Source: Wallemia ichthyophaga EXF-994 (taxonomy: Eukaryota > Basidiomycota > Wallemiomycetes > Wallemiales > Wallemiaceae). Taken from it: a stretch of DNA of 64,000 bases. Shown here piece after piece: positions 11,912 through 22,711 of the stretch. A model generated the notes under the pieces. The model made no database searches. It was not told where the DNA came from and saw only the letters and a program-made list of their open reading frames with translations. The translations under genes and the position numbers were made by a program. Location: assembly GCF_000400465.1 (NCBI RefSeq), contig NW_008806274.1, positions 372,001 to 436,000 on the forward strand, given 5' to 3'. Positions within the stretch are counted from its first letter, which is position 1; every line of letters begins with the position of its first letter.

Positions 11912-12520
11912 ATGAAATGGTGAGATTTGATTGGTAATTTTGGTAATAAATTATGAATATTAAATAGTTTATTGCACTTGGAGGACTGTCAGCCAACGAC
12001 AGCATTAGAAAGTGTTATACATGATTTGACAGCGAGGTTTAATGTGTGTAGTGGGAGTATCAATGGAATTATTCTAATATGAAACATCCAGTTCAACGCT
12101 AAGCAGAAGTACCATTTGGAGATACGCAGCTACTTGAATCAGTCCAAGTCAACGATTTACACTGTTAACATAAATAAAAGCGAGGAGATTGAAATAGTCT
12201 TTAATGAAAATCTGTCAAACAAGACATCCTCAAAACAATTCCAGTTGCTTTATCAGAAGGATAAGCAATTCACTTTAAAATCTCAACAAATTGTGGTTGA
12301 AGGATTTGAATTGAATTTAAATGATTGGTTGATTAGAATTGGTAACTTGATTTTGAATAACAACAAGTTTAAAGGTTTAGTCGTTGAAATTGATTCCACG
12401 CTGATAGCTGGTGATTCACAGGCACGCACTCTTGATGAGTTTATAGATGTAATTTTCCCACAATTTAAGCGTGTAGACTCAAAATTATTAAATTATTTCA
12501 AATCCATGTCATTCATCTAG
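11912..12520 (+). CDS. MED20: Mediator subunit 20 (Srb2/TRFP family)
   Basis: Predicted 170-aa head-module subunit of Mediator, which links activators to RNA polymerase II. Proposed exons 11912-11919 (8 nt only), 11968-12043, 12092-12520. The introns (48 nt each) have GTGAGA and GTGTGT donors and TAG/CAG acceptors; without removal of the second the frame meets TGA. Family features: a short M-K-x-L-L-H opening, a strand with Y-H-L-E-I-R-S-Y, and the diagnostic block D-W-L-I-R-I-G-N-L followed by G-L-V-V-E-I-D, matching the D-W-x-x-R-x-G and G-x-x-x-E-x-x-Y/D pattern of Med20. Length is at the low end for the family (yeast Srb2 is 210 aa). The first exon is inferred from frame and splice signals and would be the first thing to check with RNA. 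Confidence 0.72.
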
Positions 12521-12553
12521 TCTCTCTTTACTCACCATCACTCATATTCACTC

Positions 12554-13702
12554 ATGTTCGATGCCGTTAGAGACGCCGAGAAGCTTGTTTATAAGCCATC
12601 CGCTGATTATAATCTCCCGCCATTATCTCAGCATGACTACGATGTATACTCAAACCCCTTGAATCCTCTTCGATCAACTTACCGTCCTTCAAAAAGGCCA
12701 GTCCCAAATCCTACAAATTTAAACTCAAATAACAAAAAATTCAAAGCAAATCAATATCAAGTTACTCAGTATTACAATGACAGACCCGATTATGGTAAAG
12801 ATCTCAGAAAAATGTCACCAATTTTCAATCTAAAGAACTTTAATAATTGGATAAAGGCAGTTTTAATAGCTTCATTTGCTAGATTTGAACATCCTCCTCT
12901 TGCTAGAGTTTTAGATATTGGCTGCGGTAAGGGCGGTGATCTAAACAAGTGGACAAAGAGCAACATTATCGATTACGTCGGTTTAGACATCGCTCAAGTT
13001 TCTATAAACCAAGCACAAGCTAGATATAACGATATGCGTAAAAAATCCTTTAATACTCACTTTAACACTCTCGATTGTTTCAAAGAACCTCTAGATAAAG
13101 CTATACCGAAAGATTCTTTAGATAAGCAATTTAACGCTGTCAGCTGTCAATTCGCTATGCACTATGCTTTCGATTCTGAAGAAAGCGTACGATGCCTACT
13201 TGAAAACGTCACTAAACATTTAAAACCAGGCGGTTCTTTCATTGGTACTATCATTGACGCAAGTGTTTTGATTGAAGCTCTTGGTAATATTGATAGTGAT
13301 GACAATATGGAATTTGGTAATTCACTATTCAGAATTAAGTTCGATCAACGTCCCGATGAAAACAATTTCTATGGTCAAAAATACAATTTTCACTTAGAGG
13401 ACGCTGTTGACGCACCTGAATACTTGATTCAATGGGATATATTTACAGAGTAAGCCTTGTTCTCAATATTCCTTCAGCTCATCTAAATTCACCCCAGACT
13501 AGCGAGAAGCTACGGTCTTGAATTACTGGCATACAAGCCATTCCAAGAAATATTTTATGAACAAATACACGTCACTGAATTTCAACGACTAGCATCTCAT
13601 CTTAAAATTATCGATGATTACGGTACTCCTATTTTAAGTGATGATGAATGGGGTACTGTGGGTATTTACGTTGCATTTGCATTTAAGAAGGTGGACAATT
13701 GA
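12554..13702 (+). CDS. ABD1: mRNA cap guanine-N7 methyltransferase
   Basis: Transfers methyl from S-adenosylmethionine to the cap guanine of nascent mRNA in the nucleus. Predicted 366 aa; exons 12554-13449 and 13498-13702, 48-nt phase-2 intron (GTAAGC, CCCCAG). Family motifs: N-N-W-I-K-A-V-L-I (cap/substrate helix) near residue 96, SAM motif V-L-D-I-G-C-G-K-G-G-D-L-N-K-W near residue 120, Y-V-G-L-D-I, the motif with C-Q-F-A-M-H-Y-A-F, and Y-x-F-x-L-E-D-A-V followed by Y-L/E-Y-L-I near the end of exon 1. The C-terminal exon carries the usual E-W-G-T-V-G-I-Y-V-A-F-A-F end. Yeast Abd1 is 436 aa, and the difference lies in the N-terminal tail. The next gene starts 37 bp after its stop. Confidence 0.95.
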
Positions 13703-13739
13703 TTAATTTTGTATTTATTTTCCTTGACCACGTACAACG

Positions 13740-14827
13740 ATGACTAACTTCATCCATTGTGCCGTTTGTCACAAGATGCTTTTAAATGATTCAAAATCAA
13801 ATTTTTATACTTCAAAATGTGGTGATATTTTTTGCGATAGTTGCTCACGTGAATTTTCTTTTTCTTTCGTCATCTTGATAACGTTGGTTGATGGTTGATC
13901 TATAGGCAGAATTGGAGAGCCATGCCCAATCTGTAACCAAAAATTATCTGCAATTAAGGAAATTGATAGAGAGGTAATTTGATCTCTGCAATTTGCTTGA
14001 GTTTTCAGTTACAGCTCTTACTCGTTAATAGGATGTTCACTTTCAGTCGCCAGGCACTTTGACTGGTATTTGCAACGACGTTGTCAACGTAAGTAGATTT
14101 ATAATCAATCACGCTTTCTAATGTAGTCTCAGTTTCAATTTCAGCAAGCTGCTTATCTAGTTGAATACTACAGGACACGTACTATAAAGCAAAGAGACTT
14201 GATTGAGAGGGCAACAAAAGAACTGTTAACGTTGAGCAGTCTCAAAAAGTATTATAGCTATGACGCTATCGCCCCCTCTTATTAATCCTCCATAGACAAA
14301 ATGCAACACTAAAGCAGCAAATAAAGTTAATAAAAGGTGAAACGAGTAACGAAAGCAACTGCAATGCTTTAAAAAGTTCGTCAACCATAATTGGTAATAC
14401 AAGTGTCCAGAAAGACGTGCCGAAATTACGACCAGGTTTTGTCAATCCAGCAAATATCAACCCTCAAGACAACATAATCAATAAAGGTGCTTTGTTAAAC
14501 ATCACGGACTTTGGTAAGGGGAAACACGCAACTCAGAAATCTACAAATTCGTTATCAAGGACGGCTTCCTTTACAATCCCACATGTGAACAAAATGATCA
14601 GACCTTTACCACTCACCGACTATGATACCAATAAAGTCAACAATGAGCCTAAATCTTACAAGAAAATCCATCCAACATTCATGCCTCCGATCGATTCAAA
14701 CAAGAATATCATTAGTTTAGATGATGATATTACTGAAACCAGTCGTAACGCCAATATAATTAATCCAGTCAAGTCATCCAGATTCAGTATTGCTTCCTCC
14801 AATCAGTTGAAGTGGGTGAATTATTAA
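13740..14827 (+). CDS. Zip3/RNF212-like RING protein with coiled coil (probable meiotic crossover factor)
   Basis: Predicted 295 aa from five exons: 13740-13848, 13906-13973, 14032-14088, 14127-14248, 14296-14827; all joins keep frame and use GT-AG. An N-terminal RING is spread over exons 1-2: C-A-V-C, then C-G-D-I-F-C-D-S-C, then C-P-I-C. A Q-F-Q-F-Q-Q-A-A-Y-L-V-E-Y-Y region and K-Q-R-D-L-I-E-R-A-x-x-E-L helix follow, then a basic, Ser/Asn-rich tail. That plan (RING, short spacer, coiled coil, disordered tail) is that of Zip3/RNF212/HEI10-like SUMO or ubiquitin ligases that mark crossover sites. In the third ligand pair the usual C-G-H is C-G-D, so the zinc site may be modified. Function is inferred from architecture; other short RING E3s are possible. 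Confidence 0.62.
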
Positions 14828-15262
14828 CACCGTCTATTGCTGACAATCCGCCAAAGAAGATTTGCTTTTGGTGGCCGAGAGAGTAGTGATAATAGGTATT
14901 TTAAGGAATGATTTGTAGTCAGTGTTTAGCTTTTGTGATCTAGCGCGATTATTCATATTTACATAAACTTCCATTTGCGGTAAAACCAACTTCCAAGGCT
15001 TCAAATTGTGGCAAACGCAAGCAGAGTGTTGAAACAGATGCAAATTGTTGATATATTGAATTTATTACCCCACAAATAGTATTTCTGGGTCAGGGCACCA
15101 CTACTTACTCTCCTCCGCTTTTGAAGATAACAGCCAACGTATATGAAAATCAGTTTATAGGGGCATAACACAAACTTGATTGACATTTTAAATTACGCCT
15201 TTTTTAAACTTGACTTATTATTGGTTTAATTACATCGGCACTTTTATCTCACGAAATCTTAT
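14828..15262. other. 435-bp intergenic stretch, upstream of the GPCR gene
   Basis: No gene can be firmly supported. On the minus strand there are two overlapping short frames (14834-15043 and 15001-15186); the upper one begins with ATG and contains a GTAAGT-type donor at about 15107-15112, so a small spliced gene is possible but nothing in it resembles a known family. The right part must hold the GPCR promoter. Confidence 0.35.
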
Positions 15263-16520
15263 ATGAACAGACGGATTAACTGGACGCCTGACAATGTTGA
15301 TGAGACTTGGGACGACTACTTTGAACGTGAGTTTGTAATCGTTTTTAATATCCCCTTTGACAATTCGTGCTACAGCTCAGCATGAGAAAGCTGGTTTGGG
15401 TGTAGTATCGGCAATAGGTCTGTTATCAGCAATGTCCACTTTCGGATTATTATCTTATATTATATGGCACGCCAGACTTAATTATGATGCAAGACATCCA
15501 CACCCCATTGTTGCTGTATCCGGATCGTTACCTTCCTTTATCAACAGCGCACCTGGTATATACCTGGTTAGTCTATTCATTAGCCACTTTATCTATGGCG
15601 TTGGCTTCACCATCGGTTTCCGCTGGACTGTCACGCAATACATATCAGTAGGTCCGCTATGCGATGCCCAAGGATCTTTATTGCAAATAGGCGATTTGGG
15701 CTATGCTTTCTGGTCTGGTGCCATTGCATATCACACATTTAGTTTGCTTTACTTTAGACATTCACCCCCAAATTGGGTGAATAAAGCTATAATGGGCATA
15801 TGCTGGACTTTGCAGATTGTCTTGCCCATAATTGGTCCTACTGCGGTGGCTTATCCTAATAGACTATATGATTATTCAGGTGGAACTTGGTGCTGGATCA
15901 GTGGAAGGTATGATGTATTGCAGCTATTGTTTTACTTCATCCCTTCCTGGTGCTCAGTATTCATGTCTACAATAATGTATATAACGGTGTATATACACAC
16001 GTCAAGATTCTTCAGCAATCAATCATTCTCGTCATCTCTTCATTCGAGCGCAAACACTATTAGCGATGACGATGAAGCTGCTTTTTACATCGGTACAAAA
16101 GTCAAGAAAAAAGCTAGATCATTGTTGATCTATCCACTTGTTTATGGTATATTACTTACACCGGTATCGATTGTGAAAATGGGTTCAATGGCTGGTTGGA
16201 GGTCACCGTTCTGGTTGGCATGTCTGTCAGGTGTATTTATATCAAGCTCTGGATGGATGGATGTTTTATTGTTTCTATATACAAGAAGAGCATTCTTACA
16301 AGAAGCTAGAAGAACTGCAAGGATCAGAACAAAATCTAGGTCAAAATCTAAGTCAAGGAACTTTAACGAAGAAAATATTAGACTTCAGAATATGACCATG
16401 GGCAGTGCGCCAAACAACCTTGAAGAATCATTAGGTCTCGGAGGTGTGCAAGCAAAAATGGAGTTAGACAGATTAAACTTGAATCTCCTAAACGAACAAA
16501 AGGAACAGAAAGTATTTTGA
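15263..16520 (+). CDS. seven-TM receptor, Git3/Gpr1 glucose-receptor-like GPCR
   Basis: Predicted 402-aa plasma-membrane receptor. Exons 15263-15326 and 15376-16520; a 49-nt intron with GTGAGT donor and CTACAG acceptor joins D-D-Y-F-E to P-Q-H-E-K. Seven hydrophobic segments can be counted: TM1 about residues 32-52, TM2 from about 75, then segments around the G-D-L-G-Y-A-F-W-S, I-M-G-I-C-W-T-L-Q, L-Q-L-L-F-Y-F-I-P-S-W-C and Y-P-L-V-Y-G-I-L-L-T-P blocks, ending S-S-G-W-M-D-V-L-L-F-L-Y-T-R-R. The last block matches the Git3 C-terminal signature of fungal nutrient receptors that act through Gpa2 and cAMP. The third cytoplasmic loop is Ser-rich and short, and a basic Arg/Lys/Ser tail follows TM7. 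Ligand is unknown; a cAMP-receptor-like class is the alternative. Confidence 0.78.
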
Positions 16521-16689
16521 GAGGCGAGATATCTATGAAATATCACAACACGCACCAATTAGTTAAAAATCCAACGCACAAAATAAAAATGCAACAGTTG
16601 CTATTGTAATTTTATAATGTATTGTATTCAAACCTTATTCGATAAAAGAAATATAACTTGTTTGCTCACATCTGTCTCTTCCACCCACG

Positions 16690-17398
16690 ATGGATATAGA
16701 GGCACTAGTAAATAAAAAAATTGCGGAGATAAACGATAATAAGATAAAAATCAACGAGCTGATCAAATATTTCAATAAATTTTATCAACTCATTTCTTTA
16801 AATAACAATTTCAGTTTAGACAAATTTAAGAAGATCAAATTAAATTATCAGCTAAAATCTAATCAGCTCAAAGCAATGTTGGATAAAGAGTCGGAAGATG
16901 TTGCAAGTCTTCTTTCAACTTTAGACAAATATAAAAGCATTTACTTGGAGCCTACTCATCCTGTCGCTTTCAAGTTACCTAAGGTTGATCACTCTATAGA
17001 AGATCAATGGATTTTAGCTAAAATTATACAGTCGATAAATAGTGACATTAATCAATACAAGGTACAAGACGTGGAGCCCTCTGAAGATGGTGGCCCCGGT
17101 CAAGTTTGGCAGACTGACCTAAAATCCATCATTGCTTTACCCGTTCATTCGAAAAGCACTTTTAAGTCAAGCACTCTCGTTCTAGGTTTATACCCAGACA
17201 CGACATCATTCTATGTTGGTAGTTCACTACACATATCTTTGTTTGATTAACTTTGTTCAACAGAGAGCCACAGTCATTCAACCACCGGATACTGTCGCTA
17301 ATAGAACTACGTATCTACTTCGATTCGAAGACGACGATGCCCCGTTCCAGACAGTATCACCCGAATACGTGATAAGTCTTCCTAATGGTACGAATTAG
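16690..17398 (+). CDS. SGF29: SAGA-associated factor 29 (tandem Tudor)
   Basis: Predicted 219 aa; exons 16690-17214 and 17264-17398 with a 49-nt phase-0 intron (GTTGGT donor, CAACAG acceptor). SGF29 reads H3K4me2/3 through a C-terminal double Tudor domain and anchors SAGA and ADA histone acetyltransferase complexes. N-terminal 80 residues are Lys/Asn-rich and helical. The Tudor region shows the family blocks V-L-G-L-Y-P-D-T-T-S-F-Y-R-A-T-V and Y-L-L-R-F-E-D-D-D ... V-S-P-E-Y-V-I-S-L-P; the acidic patch and the aromatic Y/F positions are those that bind the histone tail. It converges with PPM1, with 22 bp between stops. Confidence 0.9.
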
Positions 17399-17420
17399 GA
17401 TTTTTGAGTTATCCGATAAG

Positions 17421-18386
17421 TTATAAGTGTACATTAATCGTGTTGTTAATAGATTTCATACCCCAGCTAATCGAGTAGTGTTGCAATATTAACGATAGCT
17501 CTTCTATTTCGTCAAGAATCTCCAACTTCGATATCCTTTCTTTCTCTTTCGTAGACACCAAAGTATTACGTATGTATTCCAAGTCTCTGGTATCGCTTTT
17601 TGTTAACCCTGCTTCGATGTACTTGTCTTTGTCGTATGTTGACACTCCTGGTAACTCCACACCTCTAGCCTAAGCAAAGCGATTAGATTTGAGCTAGGTG
17701 TAGTAATTACTTACTTTCAAGTTTCTTAGCATTGTTTGCCCAAATTTATCATCAATGCCTGTCATTTCATAGACTAGTACTAACACATCATTGAAAGATT
17801 GTCCAAGCCATCTCAATATCCTATTTGATGCATCTTGTGGCATGTACACTAAGACGCATTCACATAAAACTAGTGTAGGTATATCATGGTTGACGTGTGG
17901 ATTGATCAACGCATTCAGATCAGCTGTCCTCAAATCAGTTGGTAGAAGTTTGTATCTGTTACTGAGTAATCTTGATCCGCCTGCTTCTATGACAACATCT
18001 TCATCCAATTTGCTAGACAAAACATCACTTTTACGTATATGCATAATCTTTCTCGATGTCAATTCGTCGAAATCAACCTCAATGTACTTGAATATTCTAT
18101 CATCACCGCTATACCTCCAAAACCTGGTGTCAGAACCAGATCCTAGGCTGATGATCTGAGCTCTCGACGTGGATGATAGGAACTGGTTGATAACATTGTC
18201 GATTGCGTATGTTCTTATATGCGTTCCCCTGTTTATGACAGGTGGTCGAGGTACTTGTTGTGATCTACTCAACCGACCAACGAAAAGCTCAGTGTAGGGA
18301 TCCTCAATATATCCCTTTTGTATTGCTGACAACCTGCTTAGAATTGCATCCATATCCGTCATCCTCGTCGCATCATCACTCGTCAT
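17421..18386 (-). CDS. PPM1: leucine carboxyl methyltransferase (PP2A methylase)
   Basis: Methylates the C-terminal leucine of the PP2A catalytic subunit, which controls PP2A holoenzyme assembly. Predicted 306 aa; exons 17715-18386 and 17421-17669, 45-nt phase-0 intron (GTAAGT, CTTAG). Family marks: R-P-P-V-I-N-R-G-T-H-I-R-T near residue 47, the SAM-binding I-I-S-L-G-S-G-S-D-T-R-F-W, Y-I-E-V-D-F, L-P-T-D-L-R, and L-V-L-C-E-C-V-L-V-Y-M. Length agrees with Ppm1/LCMT1 (about 330 aa). Its start is 52 bp from that of APN1 on the other strand, so the two must share a promoter. Confidence 0.95.
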
Positions 18387-18438
18387 AGTTCAGTGAGAAG
18401 CATGCCTCAGTCCAAACCCTCATTGACCAAAAGTGATA

Positions 18439-19548
18439 ATGGGAAACAATTCTGACAGCTCTTTGTCACCGCCACCACCTTCTATTTCACCACCACGCAA
18501 ACGGCAAAAAGGCAGCGCCACAAATAAGTTTATGTCTGACTCTACGAAGCCTCCGTCCAAATCAAAGTACAGAATACCAAAATACGTTAAAGACAATTGC
18601 GAATTTGTACAACGTTTGGATACATCGCATAAGATTGGTTCACATTGTTCAGCAGCAGGTGGGGTATATAAGGCGGTGATAAATGCGGCTATCAACGGTT
18701 CTAATGCATTTGCATTGTTTTTGAGCAACCAAAGACAATGGAAGTCGAAACCTCTATCCCAAGATGACATTGATCACTTCAATAATACTTTGATTGAACA
18801 CAATTACGATAGAAGCTTGATTTTGCCTCATGGCAATTATCTTATTAACCTTGGTAATCCCAATGATGATACTAGGCAGAAATCGCTTCAGTGCTTCATT
18901 GATGAATTACACAAATGTGAACAGCTTCGATTGCCTTTTCTTAATTTCCATCCGGGTTCGACGGTTGGTTTAAGTACGGTTGAAGAATGTTGTAAGAAAA
19001 TCGGTGAATCTATTTCACTGGCATTGAACGAAAGCAGGAATGTCACTATCCTGATTGAAAATATGGCTGGTCAGGGATCTACGGTCGGAAAAAGTTTCGA
19101 TGAGTTGAGAATGATAATAGACAGCGTCAAAGATAAATCGAGGGTTGGTGTTTGCCTTGACACATGTCATCTATTTGCCTCAGGATACAATATCAGCACA
19201 TATCAAGCATACTGCAACACATTCGAAAGCTTCGATGAAATTGTTGGCTTTCGCTACTTGAAAGCTTTGCACTTGAATGACTCACTAACGCCTTGTAATT
19301 CAAAGAAGGACAGGCATCACAATATAGGTGTTGGATGCATCGGGTTAAACGCATTCGAATTCATCATGAACGACGACAGGCTAACTAATATCCCAATGAT
19401 ACTCGAGACGCCTGCCAGTGAAAATGGAGAAGATATTTGGTCGCTAGAAATTGATCTTTTGCATTCACTTCAGCGTAAAGAAGTTAATCAAGATAAGATA
19501 CACCGCTTAAGAAGCTTAATTGAGAGTTATTCGAAATTTGTAAAGTAG
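18439..19548 (+). CDS. APN1: AP endonuclease, endonuclease IV family
   Basis: Cleaves DNA at abasic sites and removes 3' blocking groups in base excision repair. Intronless, predicted 369 aa. The zinc-ligand motifs of the TIM barrel are present in order: G-S-H-C-S-A-A-G-G, L-P-H-G-N-Y-L-I-N, N-F-H-P-G-S, I-E-N-M-A-G-Q-G, G-V-C-L-D-T-C-H-L-F-A-S-G-Y, A-L-H-L-N-D-S, D-R-H-H-N-I-G and I-L-E-T-P. The ATG at 18439 is the first in frame. About 60 residues before the barrel are Pro/Ser/Lys-rich and contain P-R-K-R-Q-K-G, a likely nuclear signal; yeast Apn1 carries its signal at the C terminus instead. Confidence 0.96.
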   Translation: MGNNSDSSLSPPPPSISPPRKRQKGSATNKFMSDSTKPPSKSKYRIPKYVKDNCEFVQRLDTSHKIGSHCSAAGGVYKAVINAAINGSNAFALFLSNQRQWKSKPLSQDDIDHFNNTLIEHNYDRSLILPHGNYLINLGNPNDDTRQKSLQCFIDELHKCEQLRLPFLNFHPGSTVGLSTVEECCKKIGESISLALNESRNVTILIENMAGQGSTVGKSFDELRMIIDSVKDKSRVGVCLDTCHLFASGYNISTYQAYCNTFESFDEIVGFRYLKALHLNDSLTPCNSKKDRHHNIGVGCIGLNAFEFIMNDDRLTNIPMILETPASENGEDIWSLEIDLLHSLQRKEVNQDKIHRLRSLIESYSKFVK

Positions 19549-19714
19549 CTTTTGCCCTTTCTGCTGTTTTATTTCCAATTATAAATTAGTCGTATACGTC
19601 AACCATCTCTTCAACTAAAACGGTCAGGTGCTGAAATGCCATCTGTCAGTATCATAATCGTTTAAGTACACGTAGGACTAATATCCATCGATATAGTATT
19701 CGGAATTGATTCAA

Positions 19715-20717
19715 ATGGCAAAAGCCAACTCCGAGAGAGGCGCACAGCATCTTGAAGACATGAAGAGGCACAAAGAGGAGCAAGACGAGCATGCAAGAGC
19801 TCAATCAAAACGGAAGGAGGATGAGCGGAGGCGAGCCCAAGATGAAATCTCAAAACGGCGCAAGACAACGGAGTTACGTAATAAGGAGGTCGAAGCTGAT
19901 CGCTTGAATCAACGTAAGAAAGCTAGATCTATGCAAAGCCATAGTCAAAATGTTACTAGTAGTCTTGCTTCTAGGAATAGAGCATCATCTTCCGATAAAA
20001 GTACAAAACCTGCCAAGGTGTGTACGAAATCGACTTAACTACCCATTGCTTATACATGAACAGCAACAGGAAGTACTTACCCGTGAAGAAAAGCGTAACA
20101 TTAAGCAAAAGAAAGATTTCGGTGAATACGGTGCGCGACAGAAATCGAAGTCACAACAAAAACCACATCAAGACAACTACCAATCAGGGGGTCTAATTGC
20201 ACTCAATACAAAGAAGAGAGATACGAGAACAATCGAAGAAATTCAACACGATTTGAAGTCAAAGAAGAGTATTGATAATGGACACAGCAAGAGTGACACC
20301 AGACAGTCTATATCTAAGAGAAAAGCACCGTCACTGCCAGATTTATCTAAAAGAAAAACTGCTTCTAAGGACTCTAAAAACGATATTGACAGCGATGATA
20401 GCATAAGTAATGATGTTGATAGTGATGGTGGTGATGGCTATAACAGTCATGATATTTGGAGTCTATTTGGTAAAGACAAGGCTAAGTACCTCGAGCGCGA
20501 TTACGACAGTAATGAGAGTGACGCTGATATGGAAGCTACGAATGAAGACGTTATCGATGAAGAGCTTTCAAGGTAAGCCTTAAATGTTTCAGAAGAAAAA
20601 CCACAGACTGAGGCGATAATCTTAAGCTCTCGTTTTGGCAAGAAAGAAGACGAAAGGGAAGCTGCAGATTTGCGACGTCATGAACTTGAAAAAAAGCGAA
20701 GGAAGCTAAACAAATAA
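19715..20717 (+). CDS. SPT2: SPT2 chromatin protein (histone H3-H4 chaperone)
   Basis: Predicted 300 aa; exons 19715-20017, 20064-20572, 20627-20717, introns 46 and 54 nt. Spt2 binds H3-H4 and limits histone loss and cryptic transcription behind RNA polymerase. The first 100 residues are charged coiled-coil (Lys/Arg/Glu-rich). The family signature is at the end: S-L-F-G-K-D-K-A-K-Y followed by D-S-D/N-x-S-D-A-D-M-E-A and a basic helix A-D-L-R-R-H-E-L-E-K-K-R-R-K. From codon 30 (19802) onward the gene lies inside the left arm of the inverted repeat, and an identical stretch, without the first 29 codons and promoter, occurs on the opposite strand at 22712-23627. Only this copy is complete, so it is taken as the functional one. 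Confidence 0.88.
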
Positions 20718-21367
20718 TCACCTTATGTCTCAGTTTGCTGTCGATTCGCACGCACGTTGTAAAGTATCTTATTCTCATCCGGGCTGGAGGTAGTCTATAT
20801 AAGTTTGCAGTTGGATTTCATGCTTACTTGAGGTAGAGCCCATGGGCTTCGAAGATTATGTTCCGCGTTAAGATGTATAACATGTGAGGGATATGCCAAC
20901 ATTTCAAATGAAAAAATCATGTATGTCTTATAATATCCCACCTTAATTTGTACGCTCATCATTTATTTCAACATTTATTTTACTTATGCACATGTCTTAT
21001 ATATAGTTCTCATGTCATATTTAAGTGGTAATAGATGAAGTTAATAACTCACTATACAAGATCCCCTTTTCTGGGTTGACTTTTAATTATGGAATAATAC
21101 TTAACGATACATCCGACATAGCGGTTCTTGATTCAGATATATAATCAAATCGGTTAAGAGAAAAAGAATAGGACTTCAAATAATATGAGACCTTCCAGTC
21201 ATACCGAAAAAACCAAAAAATCTCAAAAACAAAGTATTAAAGCACAAGGAATTCACAGCGACTCCAGAAAACTTGTTTGATTGTTAACAAAAATTGAAGA
21301 ATTTTGAAATCGAAAATAACGTTGAAAAGTAAAACTACTACTTCATCGGTATTTCAAGAAGTGACCC
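19802..21367 (+). repeat. left arm of large inverted repeat (1,566 bp)
   Basis: Base i in this arm pairs with base 43429-i in 22062-23627. I checked both ends and several internal blocks base by base without finding a mismatch, and encoded frames of 208 aa are identical. The outer boundary falls in codon 30 of SPT2; the inner one at a G-T-G-A-C-C-C block just before a T-run. Confidence 0.97.
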
Positions 21368-22711
21368 GCTTTTTTCTATCAATTCACGTATTGAATAGAT
21401 CAAATTTTATTTTAGTCATGAACTATTTTTTGATGCATATGTGAATTACACGGGGAAAAGCGCTTCTTTAAGAGAAGTGTTGTTTTGAATTGTATCGGTT
21501 TAGACATCCTGATCCACCACTGTTATGACGACTTTCCAGCTCTCAGGTAAATTTTCGCGTTCCTTTTACTCGAATGTTGTTCCCCACAAAGAATTTGATA
21601 TAGATGTTTTTATTTTTTCGTAAGGTAAAAAGCATTGAAATGACACTGTTCATCGTTTAAACTTGAGTTCAACTTTCAAAAAGTTCTGAACATTGGGATA
21701 ACCTTGCATATGCAAGCCGTTTATAGAAAACTTGATGGAAGACGTTGAGTCAATAAAGGGTTGATTGATCTTAAATAGATTATTGACAACACAAAAGTTT
21801 ACAGCCAAATGTAAACGAAAAAGCGAAGAGTACTTAGCTGTTCATAGCTGCAAGACACTCGGAACTTGAGTTTATTTAAAGGATTTTATATAGGCGAAGA
21901 AATCGCGAAAGCCTACAGCTGGTAGCTTATTTTAATGATTAATAAGCAAACGACTACGTAAATTTTTGATAATGCAGGTCTAGGACATAAACAAATGTTG
22001 TATGGATTTGGCATCTTTCATAGTTTGCAATCCTTTACCGTGAATCCATTTAGTAAAAAAAGGGTCACTTCTTGAAATACCGATGAAGTAGTAGTTTTAC
22101 TTTTCAACGTTATTTTCGATTTCAAAATTCTTCAATTTTTGTTAACAATCAAACAAGTTTTCTGGAGTCGCTGTGAATTCCTTGTGCTTTAATACTTTGT
22201 TTTTGAGATTTTTTGGTTTTTTCGGTATGACTGGAAGGTCTCATATTATTTGAAGTCCTATTCTTTTTCTCTTAACCGATTTGATTATATATCTGAATCA
22301 AGAACCGCTATGTCGGATGTATCGTTAAGTATTATTCCATAATTAAAAGTCAACCCAGAAAAGGGGATCTTGTATAGTGAGTTATTAACTTCATCTATTA
22401 CCACTTAAATATGACATGAGAACTATATATAAGACATGTGCATAAGTAAAATAAATGTTGAAATAAATGATGAGCGTACAAATTAAGGTGGGATATTATA
22501 AGACATACATGATTTTTTCATTTGAAATGTTGGCATATCCCTCACATGTTATACATCTTAACGCGGAACATAATCTTCGAAGCCCATGGGCTCTACCTCA
22601 AGTAAGCATGAAATCCAACTGCAAACTTATATAGACTACCTCCAGCCCGGATGAGAATAAGATACTTTACAACGTGCGTGCGAATCGACAGCAAACTGAG
22701 ACATAAGGTGA
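20718..22711. other. 2-kb non-coding interior of the palindrome
   Basis: Between the two SPT2 stop codons no coding frame is convincing. It comprises 650 bp of left arm, the unique spacer and 650 bp of right arm. The DNA is AT-rich with several T/A runs. I see no tRNA, tandem repeat or transposon terminal repeat. Confidence 0.75.
21368..22061. other. 694-bp unique spacer between palindrome arms
   Basis: This is the only part of 19.8-23.6 kb that is not duplicated. It is AT-rich and non-coding. At both edges, just inside the arms, there are T-runs followed by A-T-T-C-A-C-G blocks (21382-21388, and reverse complement at 22039-22045) that are offset from perfect symmetry by two bases, which suggests that the symmetry once reached further inward and has decayed. 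Confidence 0.85.

Noticed and set aside
14834-15186. Small spliced minus-strand gene before the GPCR
   Set aside because: The two frames can be linked only by an intron of over 100 nt with a poor acceptor, unlike other introns here, and no family is recognisable.
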